Shown here piece after piece: positions 6,032 through 12,824 of a stretch of DNA of 14,188 nucleotides (its first letter is position 1; the number at the start of each line of letters is the position of its first letter). The DNA is taken from positions 1 through 14,188 of the forward strand of contig CAKQBG010000048.1 of the NCBI GenBank assembly GCA_934216145.1. Reading direction: 5' to 3'. The position numbers and the translations under genes were made by a program. Under the pieces are notes generated by a model. The model saw only the letters and a list, made by a program, of their open reading frames with translations, did not search any database and was not told the DNA's origin. Origin of the DNA: an uncultured Anaeroplasma sp. Lineage in GTDB: Bacteria > Bacillota_I > Bacilli_A > Acholeplasmatales > Anaeroplasmataceae.

Positions 6032-7201
6032 ATGGATAAAGGAGTTAAATTCGTTTTTGATAATTTTGATAAAGCTTTAGAATTTATAAATAATCATCCA
6101 GAGTATGAAAAATTTAAGAAGAGAATACAAGTGGAGTATAGTAGAATTAAGTATATAAAATATACAGGAAATATGTATGAACATTTTTTGAAATTTAAAG
6201 GTGGAAATCATAAGTATGCAGATGATTTTATATTCTTAGAGCAAAATGGTATTTTAAGTAATGAATCATTAGCAGATTACCTAAAAGACAATTATCCAGA
6301 TGAAATGAGCCATTATTATGGGATAAATGATTTAATAGTAGGAAATGTATATTCAAATAGTGAGATAGCTAATACATTTAAATGTTCAAACATGGGTGGA
6401 ATGAGAAGGTCTAAAGATACTAATTCATTAGTATTAATTGCAAAGCATAATAATCCTTTATATGATGATCAATGGACAGATGATGGCATTTTAAATTATA
6501 CAGGAATGGGAACAGAGAATGATCAAAGTATTGCATTTGCTCAGAACAAAACTTTAACAATAGCTAAACGTGAAGGAATAAAAGTATACTTATTCGAATC
6601 ATATAAAGATAACGAATACTATTATGATGGAGAAGTTGAATTAGCAGGAACACCATATCAATCTGAGGAAGCTGATATTAAGGGAATAATAAGAAAAGTA
6701 ATTAAATTTCCATTAAAAAGAATTGATCAATCTAAACCGATAATAATTGATATTGAAGACATTGAAAAAAGCGAAAGCGAAAAAATAAAAGAAGTAAGAA
6801 AGTTTAACGTAGCAGAAATTAAAAAAAGAGCTAAAATAGCAGAGACTGATAATGTGTACACTAAAGAGGTAAAAACAACGTATAGAGAAAGAAATCAGTA
6901 TATAGCAGAGTACACAAAAGAAAGAGCAAATGGTATATGTGATTTATGTGGCAAAGAAGCACCATTTAAGGATAAAAATGGCAGGCCATATCTTGAGTCA
7001 CATCACGTAATAACATTAGCTGAAAATGGTCCTGATGCTATATACAATACAGTAGCTATATGTCCAAATTGTCATAGAAAAATACATGTGTTACATAAGC
7101 AGGAAGATATAGATAATTTATCTAAAATGATTATGAAGTATTTATTAAGTGATGAGGATGAAGAAAATATAAAGAAATGGAATGAATTATTTAAAAATTA
7201 G
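6032..7201 (+). CDS. DUF3427/SRA-like domain fused to McrA-type HNH endonuclease
   Basis: 389 aa. Residues about 85-235 resemble the DUF3427/ScoMcrA SRA-like PUA-fold domain: LYDDQW, the hallmark NYTGMG, DQSIAFAQNKTL, GIKVYLFES, and a closing RKVIKFPLKRI. A charged helical linker follows (about 240-295). Residues 300-350 form a zinc-supported HNH finger: Cys303/Cys306, His324-His325 (SHHV), Asn339, Cys344/Cys347-His348. Family knowledge: SRA-HNH proteins such as ScoMcrA cut DNA carrying 5-methylcytosine or phosphorothioate; SRA-like pockets flip out a modified base. So this is likely a modification-dependent restriction enzyme. The first 80 residues are not recognised. It is coupled to the NUDIX gene (2-nt gap) and ends in TAG just before a terminator. 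The exact modification recognised cannot be read from sequence. Confidence 0.82.
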   Translation: MDKGVKFVFDNFDKALEFINNHPEYEKFKKRIQVEYSRIKYIKYTGNMYEHFLKFKGGNHKYADDFIFLEQNGILSNESLADYLKDNYPDEMSHYYGINDLIVGNVYSNSEIANTFKCSNMGGMRRSKDTNSLVLIAKHNNPLYDDQWTDDGILNYTGMGTENDQSIAFAQNKTLTIAKREGIKVYLFESYKDNEYYYDGEVELAGTPYQSEEADIKGIIRKVIKFPLKRIDQSKPIIIDIEDIEKSESEKIKEVRKFNVAEIKKRAKIAETDNVYTKEVKTTYRERNQYIAEYTKERANGICDLCGKEAPFKDKNGRPYLESHHVITLAENGPDAIYNTVAICPNCHRKIHVLHKQEDIDNLSKMIMKYLLSDEDEENIKKWNELFKN

Positions 7202-7228
7202 GTATTGATGAAATAGTCAATATCTTTT
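7201..7228 (+). terminator. Intrinsic terminator after the HNH endonuclease
   Basis: 8-bp stem with one G-U pair (GGTATTGA at 7201-7208 with TCAATATC at 7217-7224), 8-nt loop, then TTTT. Its first base is the last base of the TAG stop. Confidence 0.7.
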
Positions 7229-7256
7229 ATTATGCAGCAATTATATTATCAAATTA

Positions 7257-7265
7257 TGGTATAAT
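7257..7265 (+). promoter_or_regulatory. Extended -10 promoter of the membrane-protein gene
   Basis: TGG directly followed by TATAAT (7260-7265); no clear -35. It stands between the terminator and the AGGAGG ribosome site (7277-7282), so the membrane-protein gene has its own transcript. Confidence 0.5.
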
Positions 7266-7288
7266 ATTAGCTAATCAGGAGGTTTTAT

Positions 7289-7978
7289 ATGTTTAATAAG
7301 ATAGAAGATTTATATAAAAAACAAAGCCCTTATAATAGAATTACAAAGAAAATATTTTGGACTTACATTATAATAATGCCTTTATTATGGATATTAAATA
7401 TTGGTAGGGCATACATTTTAATGATTTTAGTTTTAGTATCTGTATTCTTTATAATGAAGAAGATATGTGAAAAAGAATTAAATGCAAAGTTATATTTTAA
7501 TTTTGATAAAAAAGACAATAAAGGGTTATCATTAGGTGAAATAATAAATAATAAAGAAAAAGAATTATTTAAAAAATTTCTAAAAGATGAGAAAAAATAT
7601 AATAAAAAAGCTTTAGAATGCATTTTAAATCATTATAGAACTTACATAAAGCCAAAGATAGTAGGAGATAATTTCTGGGCAATTATAGCCATAGTTATAT
7701 CAATTGCGTTGGCATTTGTAACTAAAGAAGGATTTAATATAAATAGTTTTGAAAAATCCCTGCCATATTTGATAAGCATAGTGTTAACATCGGCTATAAT
7801 TTACTTTTCAATAAAGAAATTTGCTGAAGTAAAAAAGGTATTAAAAGGCGAAGATGGAATTTATGAGAGATTAGAAATAATTTTTAGTGAGTTATATGTT
7901 GAATATGAAGAAGAAAAAATAGAAGTTAATAAAAATTCAAAAATAAAAAAACAAGCAAAATCTAAAAAGCAAAAATAA
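7289..7978 (+). CDS. Four-helix membrane protein of unknown function
   Basis: 229 aa. AGGAGG lies 6 nt before the ATG. Two hydrophobic hairpins are visible: helices at about 23-38 and 40-57, a charged cytoplasmic-type segment of about 70 residues rich in Lys/Glu, then helices at about 128-146 and 155-174, and a Lys/Glu-rich tail ending in lysines. There is no catalytic motif, signal peptidase site or Cys cluster that I can recognise. It is the last gene of the island; its TAA (7976-7978) overlaps the first bases of the right direct repeat, so the recombination point may have set or trimmed its 3' end. Membrane partners are common in phage-defence cargo, but nothing ties this one to the nuclease pair beyond proximity. 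Confidence 0.7.
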   Translation: MFNKIEDLYKKQSPYNRITKKIFWTYIIIMPLLWILNIGRAYILMILVLVSVFFIMKKICEKELNAKLYFNFDKKDNKGLSLGEIINNKEKELFKKFLKDEKKYNKKALECILNHYRTYIKPKIVGDNFWAIIAIVISIALAFVTKEGFNINSFEKSLPYLISIVLTSAIIYFSIKKFAEVKKVLKGEDGIYERLEIIFSELYVEYEEEKIEVNKNSKIKKQAKSKKQK

Positions 7979-8007
7979 TAATTCTTGGGAACAACTTGGG
8001 AACAAGT
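7977..8007. repeat. Right copy of 31-bp direct repeat (att-like)
   Basis: Partner of 2073-2103, offset 5,904 bp, with one mismatch. Contains the two TTGGGAACAA units as a perfect tandem. Begins within the stop codon of the membrane-protein gene. Confidence 0.75.
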
Positions 8008-8518
8008 ACATAGGTAACGATAGGTAAAATAGGGCTATTTACGAGAAATATAGCATGTTATAAATCAATAATATTGAGAAATATGAAAAAAAGTGATGCT
8101 ATTTGCGGGCCCCCCCCTGAAGAGAGCAGGCCCATTAGATTTTTTTTGTACAACTAAATAAGTGGTACAGAAAATTCTTTAAAAGCTATTATTTTTCTTT
8201 TTATCATAAACTATTAAAAGAATGATATTTGTAATGGATAATATTAGAAAATTAGATGGTGTGATTATTGATCCTAGACATCAAGGATACCTGTTAACAA
8301 GGTAAGAATTTATTTATAATAAACAGTTTATTTGTTTTAATTACATTGAGAAAGTAGAGAAAAAGTGAGTACTCTAAGATATATGTTATTGCTAACTAAA
8401 ATAGTGAAGTTAAAATAATTGGTAAAAAGGTTAAAAGAATAATATAAGTATAAAAATTAAAAATAAATTGATAGATTCATATTATTTTACGAAAAATAAG
8501 AAAAAAATTAATTAAATG
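8008..8518. other. Gene-poor spacer right of the island
   Basis: About 500 nt. It holds the G3C8 hairpin described separately, and two tiny open frames without ribosome sites: 8083-8157 (24 codons, across the C8 tract) and 8222-8305 (27 codons, reading IRKLDGVIIDPRHQGYLLTR at its end). The second looks protein-like and may be the tail of a lost gene. I see no RNA gene, CRISPR repeat or IS end. Confidence 0.45.
8107..8147 (+). terminator. GC-rich hairpin with C8 tract and T8 tail
   Basis: GGG followed by eight C (8110-8117), then a short insert and GGCCC (8129-8133), so that GGGCC can pair with GGCCC, or GGG/CCC plus CCTG/CAGG with a bulge. Six nt later comes T8 (8140-8147). It may terminate rightward transcription leaving the island, though the gap before the T run is not ideal. 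Confidence 0.4.
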
Positions 8519-8527
8519 TGATATAAT
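8519..8527 (+). promoter_or_regulatory. Extended -10 promoter upstream of the small ORF and lysR gene
   Basis: TGA directly followed by TATAAT (8522-8527); no good -35. It is the best promoter candidate for the LysR regulator gene, giving a leader of about 170 nt that contains the 33-codon ORF. Confidence 0.45.
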
Positions 8528-8562
8528 GTTTATGTTTATTTGTGTGCTCTGTTTTTTTATAG

Positions 8563-8664
8563 GTGAAAGTTGTTAAAAGATATTTAGTTTTCAATATTGC
8601 TTTATTGATAGTTACATTAATAGTTTATATGTCAATTTCAATCATCAAAAAAGGAAAGATATAA
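8563..8664 (+). CDS. Possible 33-aa single-helix membrane peptide
   Basis: GTG-started ORF of 33 codons placed between a promoter and the lysR gene. It has a basic start (KVVKR), one hydrophobic helix (about residues 7-27) and a basic end (IKKGKI), the layout of a small type II membrane peptide. The start is weak: an in-frame TAG precedes the GTG directly, and AGGTG overlaps it rather than standing upstream. It could be a translated small protein, a leader peptide or chance. No family is recognised. Confidence 0.3.
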   Translation: MKVVKRYLVFNIALLIVTLIVYMSISIIKKGKI

Positions 8665-8703
8665 GAGAGAAAATGTATTAGGTTTAGTGGGGGATGGACA
8701 AAT

Positions 8704-9573
8704 ATGAATAAATTTGATATTAATTTAAATTTATATAGAAGTTTTTATTATGTTGCAAAATTTGGTGGCTTTACAAAAGCAAGTACACATATCAATACTT
8801 CTCAGTCATCACTTAGTGCAAGTGTTAAAAATTTAGAAGACTTGTTAAATAAGAAATTATTTGTAAGAACATCAACTGATGTTACATTGACAAATTATGG
8901 ACGAGAGTTATATTTAAAACTAGATGAAATAAAAAATATATTAGATGATGAATTGCTTCATAATGAATTAAAAATTGGATGTACAAGATTTATAGCTGAT
9001 AATTATTTGAACGATGTTGTTGCAAATTTTAAAAATAAAAATAAAAGTGCAAAATTAAGTTTTAACTTTGCTAATACCACTGATATGTTTCAAATGCTAA
9101 AAAAAGAAGAATTAGACTTAATAATTTGTAGGTATCCAATGTTTTTTAAGTTTGAAAATCATGTTCATGTTGAAAAAATAATTGATGCAGAAAATGTATT
9201 TGCTTGTTCTAAGGATTTTTATGATAAGGAAGAACTACTTGAAAAAGATTGTATTATTCCAATGATTCTTCCTGATAGTTCAGAAAAAAGAAGAAACATT
9301 GAACAATATCTTATAGATAATAATATTAATTATTCTGTAGAAATAGAAATACCTAATTCTGTTTTACTAAAAAAATTGATTTTAAATGGATTGGGCGTTG
9401 GATATATAAATAAAAAATTTATAGAAGAAGAATTAAAATCTGGCAAATTAATGATTTTAGATATATTTAAAAATGTCCCTACAGACAATGTTTCTATCGT
9501 ATTTAATTCCAAAAATAAAAATAAACTAATAAATGAATTTATTAATATTATAAAAATGGTATTAAAAAAATGA
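8704..9573 (+). CDS. LysR-family transcriptional regulator
   Basis: 289 aa, normal for the family. Residues about 5-65 are the winged helix-turn-helix: LYRSFYYVAKFGGFTKASTH, TSQSSLSASVKNLEDLL, then LFVRT and LTNYGREL. A linker helix follows, and from about residue 88 the periplasmic-binding-protein-like effector domain begins (LKIGCTRF) and ends in the expected NSVLLKKLILNGLGVGYI text. Start supported by GGGGGAT about 9 nt before ATG. Family knowledge: LysR proteins bind T-N11-A dyads and usually activate a nearby operon when they bind a small metabolite. Here the likely target is the radical SAM-phosphoketolase operon immediately downstream on the same strand, unlike the more common divergent arrangement. 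The effector cannot be predicted; it may be a substrate or product of that pathway. Confidence 0.93.
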   Translation: MNKFDINLNLYRSFYYVAKFGGFTKASTHINTSQSSLSASVKNLEDLLNKKLFVRTSTDVTLTNYGRELYLKLDEIKNILDDELLHNELKIGCTRFIADNYLNDVVANFKNKNKSAKLSFNFANTTDMFQMLKKEELDLIICRYPMFFKFENHVHVEKIIDAENVFACSKDFYDKEELLEKDCIIPMILPDSSEKRRNIEQYLIDNNINYSVEIEIPNSVLLKKLILNGLGVGYINKKFIEEELKSGKLMILDIFKNVPTDNVSIVFNSKNKNKLINEFINIIKMVLKK

Positions 9574-9589
9574 ATAGCTAGTATTTAAA

Positions 9590-9603
9590 AGTTATATATA
9601 ACT
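9590..9603. promoter_or_regulatory. Palindrome upstream of the leader ORF, candidate LysR operator
   Basis: Perfect 14-bp palindrome AGTTATATATAACT, 45 nt upstream of the leader ORF. Possible -10 elements (TATTAT at 9616 and 9621) lack a -35, and the palindrome covers the -35 position, as expected for activator-dependent promoters. AT-rich sequence makes chance palindromes likely. Confidence 0.35.
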
Positions 9604-9647
9604 AAGTGAAAAAAATATTATATTATATATCTAGAGGAAGTGATAGT

Positions 9648-9734
9648 ATGTCAAATTCATGTGTTATGAGTGGATTATTTGAATTACATTCAGAAATAAA
9701 AGTATTTGGCCTTACTATCTTTAAAAGTAGATGA
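9648..9734 (+). CDS. 28-aa leader peptide or RiPP-precursor-like ORF
   Basis: A 28-codon ORF with a good ribosome site (AGAGGAAG, about 7 nt before ATG), beginning MSNSCVMSGLFELHSEI and ending FKSR. Its TGA lies inside the 5' arm of the following terminator. Two readings fit. First, a leader peptide whose translation controls that terminator: a ribosome at the stop would cover the 5' arm and allow read-through into the operon. Second, a small precursor peptide modified by the adjacent radical SAM enzyme, with the partial terminator lowering maturase expression, as known in several RiPP operons. The peptide has one Cys, and no recognised leader or core motif, so I favour the first reading. Confidence 0.5.
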   Translation: MSNSCVMSGLFELHSEIKVFGLTIFKSR

Positions 9735-9758
9735 CAGTTGTTTTGTCATCTCTTTTTT
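9729..9758 (+). terminator. Attenuator hairpin overlapping the leader ORF stop
   Basis: Perfect 8-bp stem AGATGACA (9729-9736) with TGTCATCT (9744-9751), 7-nt loop, then C-T6. The stop codon of the 28-codon ORF is bases 9732-9734, within the 5' arm. GGAGGG of the next gene starts at 9759, directly after the T run, so any transcript ending here excludes the operon. Confidence 0.75.
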
Positions 9759-9771
9759 GGAGGGATTTATA

Positions 9772-10848
9772 ATGTTAGATTATTTTAAAAAACTTGCAGA
9801 AGATTATCATTTATCATTAGAAAATGTTTTATCTATAGCGTTAAACAGGTATGGAATTCTTGTTGATGATGTTGATGACAATAGATTAAGGTTTAATTTG
9901 GAATTATTAGATTCGAATAAAAAAACATATTTTGCTGTATGTGTAAATACATATACTGAATCACCATTTAAACTAATGAATGACACCCTATATTTAGAAG
10001 ATAATCCTGTTGGAAAAGTTAGTGATATTGAAAAGGATACTTGTTTATCAACTTATTTTAGAAATGATAAAAAAGTGATAACATTTAATTCTAATTCTAG
10101 GAGTAAATGTGTAGGATGTAAATTTTGTGGAACTTACAGTTTAACAGATGAAGATGTATTTGAATTTAATACAGAAAAAAATATTTATGACTATTTTTCT
10201 AAATTATTAGAAAGTAATAATATTGAAAGTATGGCAAGTATTGAAAATGTTACTGTTTGCACAGGGTGTTTTGAGTCAGAAAATAAATTGATAGAGCATT
10301 TATTATTGCTTAATAGTTCTTTTAAAAAAATGGGATTTTTAGGAAGTATTAATTATATTGGTTCTCAATTAAGGGATTATGATAAAATTGAGATGTTATC
10401 AGAAGAGATTAATAACTTTGGTATTTATTTGACACTTGAAAAGTTTTTGGATAGAGAAAAGTTTATGAGACCTGAAAAAGCTGGTTTGTCAATTGAAAAT
10501 GCTAAAGATTTGCTTACTTATTGTTCTTCATTGGGGATTACAACTACATTTCTTTATATTTTAGGTCTTGAAAATTTATACACTATAAAATATTATTTTA
10601 ACTATTTAAAGGATAGCATTAATAAATTTCCAATAGTTCAGGTTTTTCAAGATTATACACCAATTCAAGAATCTTATAGATGTGAGGAAGGAAAAGATGT
10701 TGAATATTACATTAAAGCTAGAAAAATAATAGATGATATATTTGAAAAACAAAATATGAACCCTAAAATTTGGGAATGTTTTAGAAGTTTATATTTTGAT
10801 AAAAATAATAAGGAGTGTGGAAAATCAAGATGCAGGAAAATGAACTAA
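9772..10848 (+). CDS. Radical SAM protein with CX2CX2C motif, pathway unknown
   Basis: 358 aa from ATG 9772, set by GGAGGG 7 nt upstream; in-frame codons before that run through the terminator and are not used. Residues 1-105 are an unrecognised N-terminal domain. Residues 108-122, RSKCVGCKFCGTYSL, hold Cys113, Cys116 and Cys119, the likely [4Fe-4S] ligands, but spaced CX2CX2C rather than the usual CX3CX2C. The rest fits a radical SAM barrel: a strand VTVCTGCF, LTLEKF with a downstream MRPEKAG, the helix-strand LGITTTFLYILGL, and VQVFQDYTP near the end of the barrel, reminiscent of BioB-like enzymes. Further cysteines near the C terminus (ECGKSRC) could bind an auxiliary cluster. Its last 19 nt overlap the phosphoketolase-like gene. 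I expect SAM-dependent radical chemistry on a small metabolite; the substrate is unknown. Confidence 0.75.
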   Translation: MLDYFKKLAEDYHLSLENVLSIALNRYGILVDDVDDNRLRFNLELLDSNKKTYFAVCVNTYTESPFKLMNDTLYLEDNPVGKVSDIEKDTCLSTYFRNDKKVITFNSNSRSKCVGCKFCGTYSLTDEDVFEFNTEKNIYDYFSKLLESNNIESMASIENVTVCTGCFESENKLIEHLLLLNSSFKKMGFLGSINYIGSQLRDYDKIEMLSEEINNFGIYLTLEKFLDREKFMRPEKAGLSIENAKDLLTYCSSLGITTTFLYILGLENLYTIKYYFNYLKDSINKFPIVQVFQDYTPIQESYRCEEGKDVEYYIKARKIIDDIFEKQNMNPKIWECFRSLYFDKNNKECGKSRCRKMN

Positions 10849-12824
10849 TAAATGAATACTTCTTTGCTGCAAATTATATAGTTTTGTGTCAAATGTATCT
10901 TAATAGTTATGTTGAGTGTAATACTTTAAATAAAAATGATTTAAAAAATTATAATCCAGGTCATTTGGGAACTAGTTTATCACTTAATTTTATACTTGCT
11001 AATCTAAATTATTTTTTGAATAAAAATAGTTTAACAAGTAGATTAGTAATTGGTACTGGCCATAGTGGTGTTTCATTAATTACAAATTTGTGGCTTAATG
11101 GTACATTAAACAAGTATTATTCTGATTATACCAGTAATAAAAGTGGATTAAATAATTTAATTCAAGATTTTGGTACTGTTATAAGAAGTGAAATTAATCC
11201 TCAATATCCTGAAAGTATTTATGATGGTGGGGAATTAGGATATTCATTAGGTGTAGCCTATGGTTATGCTTTAAATTCAAACGAAGATATCGTACCTTGC
11301 ATAATTGGAGATGGTGAAGCAGAAACTGGAACTTTATGCTCTGCGTGGCAATTAAACAAACTATTAAAAACTAAAAGTAAAGTTTTACCTATTATAAATT
11401 TAAATGGTTTAAAAATGGGATCTCAAAGTTTTCTATCAAGATTAAGTAACGATGAGTTAATTAGTTATTATTCATCCTTAGGTTATCAGGTTAATATTGT
11501 GGATGGTTTGATTGACGATAATATATTAACTATAATTGATTTTATGCAAAATGCTTTGTCTAATGCTATTTTGCAAAATAGTCCTCTAATAATATTTAAA
11601 ACAAAAAAAGGCTATACTTTACCGAAAGTTAATAATATTCCTTTTCAAAATACATTGAATGTTCATAAAAATCCATTACAAATATATGAATTAGATGATA
11701 AATTTGACATTATAAGAAATTTTTTGCAGCATTATAATGTAAATATATTTGATAAAAACAATGAGTTAAATTCAAATTTTTTGAATTTTAGAACTTCTTT
11801 ATCAAAACAAAATAGTTTAAATGTTAATAAAATAGACTTTGATGATGAGAAATGTAAAGGAATTAAAAGTTTAGAAGCATTTTTACTGAAATTTATAAAA
11901 AATAATAATTTAAAAATTTTTTCTCCCGATGAGATTTTCTCTAATCAATTAGGAGGCTTAAAATCTAATTGCTTTGAATTGTTAAATGAAAATTTGTTAC
12001 AAGCATTGTATCAAGGTTATGTTCAAGCTGGCAATAACGGATTATATGTTAGCTATGAAAGTTTTATGCCTATTATTACTAGTATGGTAGCACAATATTA
12101 TAAATATTTAAAACAAAAAGAAAATTTAGAAAAATGTCCTGATACTTTTTCCATGAATTACTTGTTGACTTCTACTTGTTGGGAAAATACTTATTCTCAT
12201 CAAAATCCAGAGTTTGTTAATTCATTATTACAGCGAGATGACTCATTTTATTCAGTTAATTATCCAAAAGATGGAGGGGGACTTGTTAAGTCTATAGAAA
12301 AAGCATTAACCTCAAAGAATCAAATAAATGTCGTAGTTGCATCCAAAAGACATTCTAAAGAATATCAAAATTATAGAGAATCAAATATTACTATTGAAAC
12401 AATTGTAGATTGTTCTACTCCTAAAATTATTCTTTGTGCAACGGGAGATTATATGTTAGATATAGTTTATCAAGTCTATGAAAAATTAAAAAATGTTAAT
12501 GATAATATAAGAATTGTATATGTTACAAATCCAAAATTACTTGATAAAAATAGTAAAAATGGATTATCAGATGCAGAATTTTTTAAATATTTTTCCCCAT
12601 CGGTTCCAACTATTTATTTATTTGCTGGATATCCAAGTATTATTAAATCATTGTTGTATGAAAGAAAAATTAATTGTGAGGTATTAGGGTACAATGATCA
12701 AATATCAATTTGTGGAAGATTAAATAACAATACAATGAATAATGGCTTATCAGCAAATTGTATTGAAGACATTTGTAGAGATAAATTAAAAAAAGATATT
12801 AATATTTTAAGGAGGACATTATGA
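10830..12824 (+). CDS. Divergent short phosphoketolase-like ThDP enzyme
   Basis: 664 aa from ATG 10830 (AGGAG at 10811-10815; GTG at 10815 overlaps that site and is less likely). Classical XFP enzymes have about 790-830 aa. Landmarks in order: GHLGTS (His45), GTGHSG (His78), DGGELGYS, ThDP motif GDGEAETG (160-167), VHKNPL (His279), ELLNEN (Glu387, equivalent to the cofactor-activating Glu), VSYESF (Tyr409), SHQNP (His457) and a C-terminal domain with IYLFAGYPSII. Family knowledge: phosphoketolases split xylulose-5-P or fructose-6-P into acetyl-P and a shorter aldose phosphate. Residues expected in the substrate pocket differ: the usual PSH reads RSE, SIHEGG reads SIYDGG, SHAYG reads GVAYG, and the DHNG before FSHQ is missing. 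I infer a ThDP lyase with an altered sugar or keto substrate. The stop overlaps the next start (ATGA). Confidence 0.85.
   Translation: MQENELINEYFFAANYIVLCQMYLNSYVECNTLNKNDLKNYNPGHLGTSLSLNFILANLNYFLNKNSLTSRLVIGTGHSGVSLITNLWLNGTLNKYYSDYTSNKSGLNNLIQDFGTVIRSEINPQYPESIYDGGELGYSLGVAYGYALNSNEDIVPCIIGDGEAETGTLCSAWQLNKLLKTKSKVLPIINLNGLKMGSQSFLSRLSNDELISYYSSLGYQVNIVDGLIDDNILTIIDFMQNALSNAILQNSPLIIFKTKKGYTLPKVNNIPFQNTLNVHKNPLQIYELDDKFDIIRNFLQHYNVNIFDKNNELNSNFLNFRTSLSKQNSLNVNKIDFDDEKCKGIKSLEAFLLKFIKNNNLKIFSPDEIFSNQLGGLKSNCFELLNENLLQALYQGYVQAGNNGLYVSYESFMPIITSMVAQYYKYLKQKENLEKCPDTFSMNYLLTSTCWENTYSHQNPEFVNSLLQRDDSFYSVNYPKDGGGLVKSIEKALTSKNQINVVVASKRHSKEYQNYRESNITIETIVDCSTPKIILCATGDYMLDIVYQVYEKLKNVNDNIRIVYVTNPKLLDKNSKNGLSDAEFFKYFSPSVPTIYLFAGYPSIIKSLLYERKINCEVLGYNDQISICGRLNNNTMNNGLSANCIEDICRDKLKKDINILRRTL

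Larger units (their letters stand above)
2073..8007. mobile_element. Putative integrated genomic island with defence-type cargo
   Basis: The block is 5,935 bp from the outer edges of two 31-bp direct repeats (30/31 identical). Inside are a decayed tyrosine integrase, a HEPN-motif protein, two HNH nuclease genes, a NUDIX hydrolase and a membrane protein, the kind of cargo typical of phage-defence islands. Outside the repeats the gene content changes to housekeeping-type and metabolic genes. Against a simple element: the integrase is internal rather than at an edge, no excisionase or conjugation genes remain, and no target gene is identifiable. I infer a degenerate, probably immobile island or a nested set of insertions. 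Confidence 0.5.

Noticed and set aside
8281..8310. Operator around ACCTGTTAACAAGGT
   Set aside because: Near-palindrome with one unpaired base, no promoter next to it and no obvious regulator; likely chance.
9706..9771. N-terminal extension of the radical SAM protein from TTG
   Set aside because: It would run through the leader ORF end and the terminator; ATG 9772 with GGAGGG is far better.
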